Positions 6,558 to 10,631 of a stretch of DNA of 10,631 nt are shown in pieces. The DNA comes from Acidiferrobacterales bacterium (GTDB taxonomy: Bacteria > Pseudomonadota > Gammaproteobacteria > Acidiferrobacterales > Sulfurifustaceae), in NCBI GenBank assembly GCA_015492195.1, contig WGFP01000106.1, forward strand, positions 1 to 10,631, given 5' to 3'. The notes below the pieces were generated by a model. The model was not told the origin of the DNA, searched no databases, and was given only the letters and a program-made list of their open reading frames with translations. How positions within the stretch are numbered: the stretch's first letter is position 1; every line of letters starts with the position of its first letter. A program made the position numbers and the translations under genes.

Positions 6558-7580
6558 ATGGCGACCGCGGCCAGATCGTTGTTGGTCGCGATGGCGACGG
6601 TATTAACGGCGCTGGGAATTTATTTGTTCTGGTTCTGGAACCATGCCCTGGATCCGGGAACGGATACCTACGTTGTCAAGCCCGGCACGTCGCTGCGTGC
6701 CTTCGCGCACCAGTTGCAGGAGCGTAACGTTATTCCGGAGGCCAACACGTTTGTCTGGCTGACCTATCTCTCCGGGCACAGCCGCGATCTGAAGGCGGGG
6801 GAGTATCGTTTCCGCAGGGGAATCACCGCCGGAGAGCTGTTGGATCAGGTCGTGGCCGGCCGCGTCGTGGAGTACCCGCTGGTGCTGATCGAGGGGTGGA
6901 CGTTCCGGCAGTTTCGGGAGGCACTTAAAAATGCGCCGAAATTGAAGCAAACGCTTGTCGGGCTTCCGGACCGGGAGATCATGAAGCGTCTCGGTTATTC
7001 GGGGGTCCATCCCGAAGGCCGGTTTTATCCGGATACCTATTATTATTCATCCGGCCAAACCGATTTGATGATTCTTGCCCGCGCCTTCAAAAAAATGCAA
7101 CAGCGACTGCAAATGGAATGGGAGGGCCGCGCGCCGGATCTTCCTCTCAAAACCCCCCGGGAAGCGCTCATCTTGGCGTCCATTGTGGAAAAAGAAACGG
7201 GCAGGGCCGACGAGCGCCGCCTGATCGCCGGTGTCTTTATTAACCGTTTGCGGAAGGGTATGCGCTTGCAGTCCGACCCAACCGTGATTTATGGAATGGG
7301 CCGGGCCTTTGACGGCAATATTCGATTGAAAGACCTGAGAAAAGATACACCCTATAATACTTACACGCGCCGGGGTTTGCCGCCCACGCCCATCGCGATG
7401 CCCGGCGGCGAATCCCTGGCGGCGGCGCTGCACCCGGCCGAGACACGGGCCTTGTATTTTGTTTCGCGCGGCGACGGCAGCCATGTGTTTTCCGAGACAT
7501 TGCAAGAGCATAACGCGGCGGTAGTGAAATATCAGTTGGGCGGCAAGCGCCGAACGGGACAAAAGACAAAACAGAGGTAG
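6558..7580 (+). CDS. mltG: Endolytic transglycosylase MltG (YceG)
   Basis: MltG is an inner-membrane lytic transglycosylase that cuts nascent peptidoglycan strands and so sets glycan chain length. From ATG 6558 it has 340 residues, the same as E. coli. Residues about 7-27 form one hydrophobic N-terminal membrane anchor. A LysM-like region follows (YVVKPGTSLRAFAHQL, 38-53), then GEYRFRRGIT. The catalytic domain has Glu211 in LASIVEKETG, FINRLRKGMRLQSDPTVIYG (228-246), PYNTYTRRGLPPTPIAMPG (265-283) and HPAETRALYFV. The C-terminus is basic (GGKRRTGQKTKQR). The start is uncertain: the ATG has no clear ribosome site, while an in-frame TTG at 6507 follows AAGGAA (6494-6499) and would add 17 residues with a basic patch (KSHKPSKKR) before the anchor, overlapping pabC by 44 bases. 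Confidence 0.95.
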   Translation: MATAARSLLVAMATVLTALGIYLFWFWNHALDPGTDTYVVKPGTSLRAFAHQLQERNVIPEANTFVWLTYLSGHSRDLKAGEYRFRRGITAGELLDQVVAGRVVEYPLVLIEGWTFRQFREALKNAPKLKQTLVGLPDREIMKRLGYSGVHPEGRFYPDTYYYSSGQTDLMILARAFKKMQQRLQMEWEGRAPDLPLKTPREALILASIVEKETGRADERRLIAGVFINRLRKGMRLQSDPTVIYGMGRAFDGNIRLKDLRKDTPYNTYTRRGLPPTPIAMPGGESLAAALHPAETRALYFVSRGDGSHVFSETLQEHNAAVVKYQLGGKRRTGQKTKQR

Positions 7581-7591
7581 CACGCGACGAC

Positions 7592-8224
7592 ATGCAACGG
7601 GGGTTCTTTATCACGCTGGAAGGCGGGGAGGGTGCGGGCAAGAGCACCCATCTGGCATTCGTGCAGAAATGGTTGCAACAGACGGGCAGAAAAGTTGTCG
7701 TCACTCGGGAGCCGGGCGGAACCGAACTCGGCGAGCGTATCCGTGAATTGTTATTGCATGCGCGCGATATCGATATCTCGTCGGAAAGCGAACTGTTGTT
7801 GATGTTCGCCGCGCGCGCCGAACACTTGAATAAATTTATCAAACCGGCGCTGGAGAAAGGCAAGACCGTGCTCTGCGACCGGTTTACCGACGCCACCTAC
7901 GCCTATCAGGGCGGCGGGCGTGGCGTGCCCCGGGAGCGTATCGCGCTTCTGGAAACCTGGGTGCAGGGCGACTTGCGGCCCGATCTTACGTTGTTGCTGG
8001 ATGTGCCGGTTGAGGTGGGGTTGGAGCGCGCCGGCAATCGCAGCGCTCCCGACCGGTTTGAACGGGAGGACGGGGAATTCTTTCAACGCGTGCGCAAGGC
8101 GTATCTGGACGCGGCGGCGCGCGAGCCGGAACGCATTCGGGTCGTGGACGCCGGGCAGAAACTGGAGCAGGTGGAACAGCAGATCGCCAAGATCCTGCAA
8201 GAGGTAATCCATGCACGAAAATAA
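7592..8224 (+). CDS. tmk: Thymidylate kinase
   Basis: Tmk phosphorylates dTMP to dTDP with ATP, an essential step to dTTP for DNA synthesis. It has 210 residues (E. coli 213). The P-loop is GGEGAGKST (11-19). REPGGTELGERIR (39-51) contacts the nucleotide. The DRF motif with Asp96/Arg97 in VLCDRFTDATYAYQGGGRG is the dTMP-binding signature, and LLLDVPVEVGLERAGNR leads into the lid. The P-loop lacks the Arg of the eukaryotic type, while the Arg-rich region after LDVP fits the bacterial type. ATG 7592 lies 11 bases after the mltG stop and gives the usual short MQRGFFITLEG start; the ribosome site is weak. The 3' end overlaps holB by 14 bases. Confidence 0.98.
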   Translation: MQRGFFITLEGGEGAGKSTHLAFVQKWLQQTGRKVVVTREPGGTELGERIRELLLHARDIDISSESELLLMFAARAEHLNKFIKPALEKGKTVLCDRFTDATYAYQGGGRGVPRERIALLETWVQGDLRPDLTLLLDVPVEVGLERAGNRSAPDRFEREDGEFFQRVRKAYLDAAAREPERIRVVDAGQKLEQVEQQIAKILQEVIHARK

Positions 8225-9230
8225 TGGATTGACCGAGCCGGACGTTTTGCACGCCGAGCATTATCCCTGGCATCGCAGGGAGTGGGGCATGCTTGCCGGC
8301 GATCTTCAGCGACTGCCTCACGCACTGTTACTATGCGGGCAACCCGGCCTGGGCAAGCACGCCTTCGCACAACGGTTGGCGCACGCGCTTTTATGTGCGC
8401 AACCGGGTGCCGAGAGAGAAGCATGCGGCCACTGCCAAAGCTGTCGCTTATTCAAAGCCGGAAACCACCCTGATTTTTTCCCCGTCGAGCCGCTTGAGGA
8501 AGGCAGGCCCATCGGTATCGATCAGGTGCGCGCACTCAGAGACTTTTTGGTCTTGCGGGCGCACACCGCGGCGCACAAGGTGGTGGTTCTTTCCCCCGCG
8601 GACGCCATGAATCTCAACGCCGCCAACGGCCTGCTCAAATTGCTGGAGGAACCCCCGCCGGGTAATTTTATCCTGCTGGTGACAAGCCGCCCTGCCCGGT
8701 TGCCGGCCACCATCCGAAGTCGTTGTATGCGGGTGCTGTTTTCGTCGCCAAGCCGGTCCGAGGCGCTGACCTGGCTGCGGTCCCGTCAAGAAGTCCCCGG
8801 CGACCACAAGGTCCTGCTGGAGCTGGCCGGAGGCGCCCCGTTGCTGGCCGTGCATCTGGCGCGACATCATTTTCTGGCGCACCGTGATCAGCTTTTGCAG
8901 GACATGGAGGCGCTCCACGCCCGCCGCGAGGAGCCGGTGGCATGCGCCGCACGTTGGAAAAAACTCGGGGCCGAGGCGTGTTTATCCTGGCTGTACGGCT
9001 TTGTCGGCGACCTGATCAAGGCGGGCATGATGGAGGATTCTCGTGCGGCGCCGCTGGCCAATCCCGATCTCCACGCCCGCTTGCAACCTTTGGTAAAGAG
9101 TTTAAAATTAAAAAAGTTGTTTGAATTTCTTGATGTAGTTTCTGAGTTAAAACAACAGCTGTCCGGGCCTTTGGAGGAGCGTTTGATTCTGGAAGATGTC
9201 CTTATCCGCTGGTGCCGGGCCGCGCGCTGA
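8211..9230 (+). CDS. holB: DNA polymerase III delta' subunit (clamp loader)
   Basis: Delta' is the stator of the pentameric clamp loader that places the beta clamp on primed DNA. It has 339 residues (E. coli 334). It begins with an AAA+ domain: CGQPGLGKHAFAQRL (42-56) is a P-loop-like motif, followed by the zinc-binding cysteines 62, 72, 75 and 78 (CGHCQSC) and HPDFFPVEP. LSPADAMNLNAANGLLKLLEEPP (127-149) occupies the Walker B/helix region, and the SRC motif is at 170-172 in TIRSRCMRV. A helical C-terminal collar domain follows. ATG 8211 has AGAGG (8200-8204) 6 bases upstream. The P-loop keeps GxxGxGK but has His where ATPases carry Ser/Thr, so ATP turnover is unlikely. A very AT-rich 60 bases (9101-9160) encodes KSLKLKKLFEFLDVVSEL in the C-terminal domain. 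The neighbouring tmk overlaps, as in many relatives. Confidence 0.96.
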   Translation: MHENNGLTEPDVLHAEHYPWHRREWGMLAGDLQRLPHALLLCGQPGLGKHAFAQRLAHALLCAQPGAEREACGHCQSCRLFKAGNHPDFFPVEPLEEGRPIGIDQVRALRDFLVLRAHTAAHKVVVLSPADAMNLNAANGLLKLLEEPPPGNFILLVTSRPARLPATIRSRCMRVLFSSPSRSEALTWLRSRQEVPGDHKVLLELAGGAPLLAVHLARHHFLAHRDQLLQDMEALHARREEPVACAARWKKLGAEACLSWLYGFVGDLIKAGMMEDSRAAPLANPDLHARLQPLVKSLKLKKLFEFLDVVSELKQQLSGPLEERLILEDVLIRWCRAAR

Positions 9231-9253
9231 TCATCTACACTAATCAATACTCA

Positions 9254-9652
9254 ATGAACGAACGAACCAAACCCGCGAAACCCAAGATCCCCAAACCCGT
9301 CAGGGCCGTGCCGATGGCGCGCCCGGGCGTGCTGTCCCTGACCATCAAAGACAAAAGCGCCCTGTATGCCGCATACATGCCCTATGTGAAGGGCGGGGGG
9401 ATCTTCGTGCCGAGCAACCGCCCCTACAAGCTTGGGGAAGAGGTGTTCATGCTGCTGACCCTGATGGACAGCAAGGAAAAGATCCCGGTCGCCGGTCACG
9501 TGGTATGGGTAACGCCGCAGGGCGCTCAAGGCGGGCGCACCGCCGGCATCGGCATCCAGTTCAGTGAAAAAGATTCCGGGGTGGCGCGCAATAAAATTGA
9601 AACCATTCTGGCCGGGCACTTAAACTCGGATCGCCCCACCCACACCATGTAG
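9254..9652 (+). CDS. pilZ: Type IV pilus assembly protein PilZ
   Basis: This is the PilZ needed for type IV pilus biogenesis, which in studied species acts in the cytoplasm with the extension ATPase PilB and the regulator FimX. From ATG 9254 it has 132 residues. The core GVLSLTIKDKSALYAAYMPY (residues 35-54) and the later KLGEEVFMLLTLMD, KIPVAGHVVWVTP and GIGIQF match the Pseudomonas/Xanthomonas family, and the end SDRPTHTM is as in those proteins. The cyclic-di-GMP motifs RxxxR and (D/N)xSxxG of other PilZ domains are absent; YVKGGGIFVPS stands in the second place. That agrees with the known non-binding character of this subfamily. The first 25 or so residues are rich in Lys, Pro and Arg and longer than in the 118-residue P. 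aeruginosa protein. A GTG at 9212, overlapping holB, is an alternative start. No good ribosome site is visible for either. Confidence 0.95.
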   Translation: MNERTKPAKPKIPKPVRAVPMARPGVLSLTIKDKSALYAAYMPYVKGGGIFVPSNRPYKLGEEVFMLLTLMDSKEKIPVAGHVVWVTPQGAQGGRTAGIGIQFSEKDSGVARNKIETILAGHLNSDRPTHTM

Positions 9653-9653
9653 C

Positions 9654-10439
9654 GTGCTGAACCTCGTTGATTCCCACTGCCACCTGAATTTCGACCCCCT
9701 CGGCGCCAATCTGGAAAACGTACTGAAACATGCCCGGGACAACGGGGTGGGGCATATGCTGTGCGTGGCGGTGTCCCTGGAGAAGTTTCCCGAAGTTCTT
9801 GCATTGGCGCAGACACACCCGAACATTTTCGCCTCCGTCGGCGTACATCCCAACGAGCCTGCAACGCACGAGCCTTCCGCTGAGGAACTCGTGGCGCAGG
9901 CCGGCGATGAGCGCGTTGTCGCCATCGGCGAGACCGGGCTGGACTACTACCGCACCAACAAGGCCTCGGATTGGCAACAAGCGCGGTTCCGGCAACACAT
10001 CCGCGCCGCGCGCGAGTGCGGCAAGCCTTTGATTGTTCACATGCGCGATGCCGCCGAAGACACCTTACGAATCCTGCGAGAGGAGGGCGCCGACCACGTC
10101 GGCGGGGTGATGCATTGTTTTACCGGCACGCTCGAAACCGCAAAACGCGCCATGGATCTTGGGTTTTATATCTCCTTTTCGGGGGTCGTGACCTTCAAAA
10201 ACGCGGAAAACCTGCGAGAGGTGGCGAAACAGGTTCCCGAGGACCGCCTCCTGGTGGAGACCGACGCGCCTTACCTGGCGCCGGTGCCGCACCGCGGAAA
10301 AGCCAATGAGCCCGCCTTTGTGCGCTTTGTGGCCGAGCGCCTGGCCGAGGTCCGGGGCGTGCCGGTGGAACGTCTCGCCACGCAGACCACACAGAATTTT
10401 TTCAAGCTGTTTCAGCAGGCAGCCGCTGTTTCACCTTGA
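9654..10439 (+). CDS. ycfH: TatD-family metal-dependent hydrolase/deoxyribonuclease
   Basis: TatD-family proteins are TIM-barrel metallo-hydrolases; the better-studied members are 3'-5' DNA exonucleases. The protein has 261 residues (E. coli YcfH 265). Metal ligands are in place: His8 and His10 in VDSHCHLNF, Glu93 in AIGETGLDYY, His129 in LIVHMRDA, His154 in GVMHCFTG and Asp204 in VETDAPYLAPVPHRGK. The start is GTG at 9654, one base after the pilZ stop, giving MLNLVDSHCH at the normal distance from the first motif. No separate ribosome site is evident, so coupling to pilZ translation is likely. The position after holB/pilZ is the usual place of the YcfH-type member. Its natural substrate cannot be told from sequence. 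It is the last gene of the array. Confidence 0.96.
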   Translation: MLNLVDSHCHLNFDPLGANLENVLKHARDNGVGHMLCVAVSLEKFPEVLALAQTHPNIFASVGVHPNEPATHEPSAEELVAQAGDERVVAIGETGLDYYRTNKASDWQQARFRQHIRAARECGKPLIVHMRDAAEDTLRILREEGADHVGGVMHCFTGTLETAKRAMDLGFYISFSGVVTFKNAENLREVAKQVPEDRLLVETDAPYLAPVPHRGKANEPAFVRFVAERLAEVRGVPVERLATQTTQNFFKLFQQAAAVSP

Positions 10440-10631
10440 GTCGGCTGTATGGCCGCCGTAACCGCTGGCCGGTTCCAGAAGGCCTTTTCCGTCTCCTCTA
10501 TACCTACATCCTGAAAAAAATCATTTGATCCACAGATTACGCCGATTGGCGCAGATAATCCTGTAGCATTTAGGTTGTTTGCGGCTCACCTCCCCCAGCC
10601 CGGTGAAACGCCGTCATCAGGCTATTTAATC
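10440..10631. other. Gene-free 3' end of the window
   Basis: No convincing gene is seen in these 192 bases on either strand. A weak hairpin (GGCC 10467-10470, GGCC 10481-10484, 10-base loop) followed by TTTT at 10485-10488 could be a poor terminator for the long gene array, but the stem is only 4 bp. The repeat at 10531-10560 lies inside this stretch. The minus strand is open for 20 codons from the right edge to a stop at 10570-10572, too little to call. Confidence 0.6.
10531..10560. repeat. Three degenerate 10-base GATT units forming a small imperfect palindrome
   Basis: The stretch divides into CACAGATTAC, GCCGATTGGC and GCAGATAATC, three related 10-base units. It can also fold: GATTA (10535-10539) with TAATC (10556-10560) and CGCC (10540-10543) with GGCG (10548-10551), with CAGA bulged. 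From general knowledge it resembles the CCACAGATTACGCAGATTA-type intergenic repeats scattered in many environmental bacterial genomes. It differs in sequence from the element at 735-882 but shares the style of short degenerate units arranged with dyad symmetry. Membership in a family is inference. Confidence 0.5.

Noticed and set aside
7240..7896. Minus-strand ORF (218 codons) across mltG and tmk
   Set aside because: It spans two real genes antisense, is low-complexity Arg/Ser/Pro-rich, and has no start context or family signature.
10420..10447. CAGCCG/CGGCTG inverted repeat at the end of the TatD gene
   Set aside because: Six-bp stem, 16-base loop and no T-tract, so not a credible terminator.
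10570..10629. Minus-strand open frame entering from the right edge
   Set aside because: Only 20 codons are visible with no recognisable motif; could be the end of a convergent gene, but cannot be supported.

Overview
The window is a contiguous stretch of a gammaproteobacterial chromosome. It holds the fatty-acid synthesis (fab) cluster followed by its usual housekeeping neighbours, all on the + strand. Gene order is fabH (5' truncated by the window edge) - fabD - fabG - acpP - fabF - pabB - pabC - mltG - tmk - holB - pilZ - tatD-type nuclease (ycfH). The order acpP-fabF-pabC-mltG-tmk-holB is the classical gammaproteobacterial one. The pilZ between holB and the TatD-family gene is the Pseudomonas-like arrangement and points to a species with type IV pili. 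A pabB between fabF and pabC is absent from E. coli, where pabB is unlinked. The DNA is GC-rich, with several GTG and TTG starts. I infer a free-living, non-enteric gammaproteobacterium, perhaps near Chromatiales or Ectothiorhodospiraceae; the genus cannot be read from the sequence.

Layout: 2-724 is the C-terminal three quarters of fabH. 725-912 is a gene-free gap filled by an imperfect inverted repeat built from degenerate CGCA(A/G)AG units around an AT-rich core. 913-2949 carries fabD, fabG and acpP. acpP is closed by a strong intrinsic terminator at 2976-3019. fabF follows from a TTG start at 3067. From fabF to the TatD gene (3067-10439) the genes are tightly packed, with two 4-base GTGA overlaps (fabF/pabB and pabB/pabC), a 14-base tmk/holB overlap, and otherwise gaps of 1-23 bases, so they probably form one long transcription unit. 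10440-10631 is gene-free and holds a second small repeat of a different type, made of three degenerate 10-base units.

How the genes work together: FabD charges AcpP with malonate, FabH starts the chain, FabF elongates it and FabG does the first reduction, making fatty acids for membrane lipids. PabB and PabC make p-aminobenzoate for folate, and Tmk makes dTDP. HolB is the delta' subunit of the DNA polymerase III clamp loader. MltG ends peptidoglycan glycan strands. PilZ supports type IV pilus assembly, and the TatD-family protein is a metal-dependent nuclease or hydrolase. The window thus mixes envelope growth, DNA precursor and replication functions.

I did not find a novel system. The points most worth a second look are the inverted-repeat element splitting fabH from fabD, the PIAGT motif (not PIKGT) in a PabB-like protein, the acpP terminator, the GTGA junctions, the AT-rich islands inside fabG and holB, and the repeat downstream of the TatD gene.
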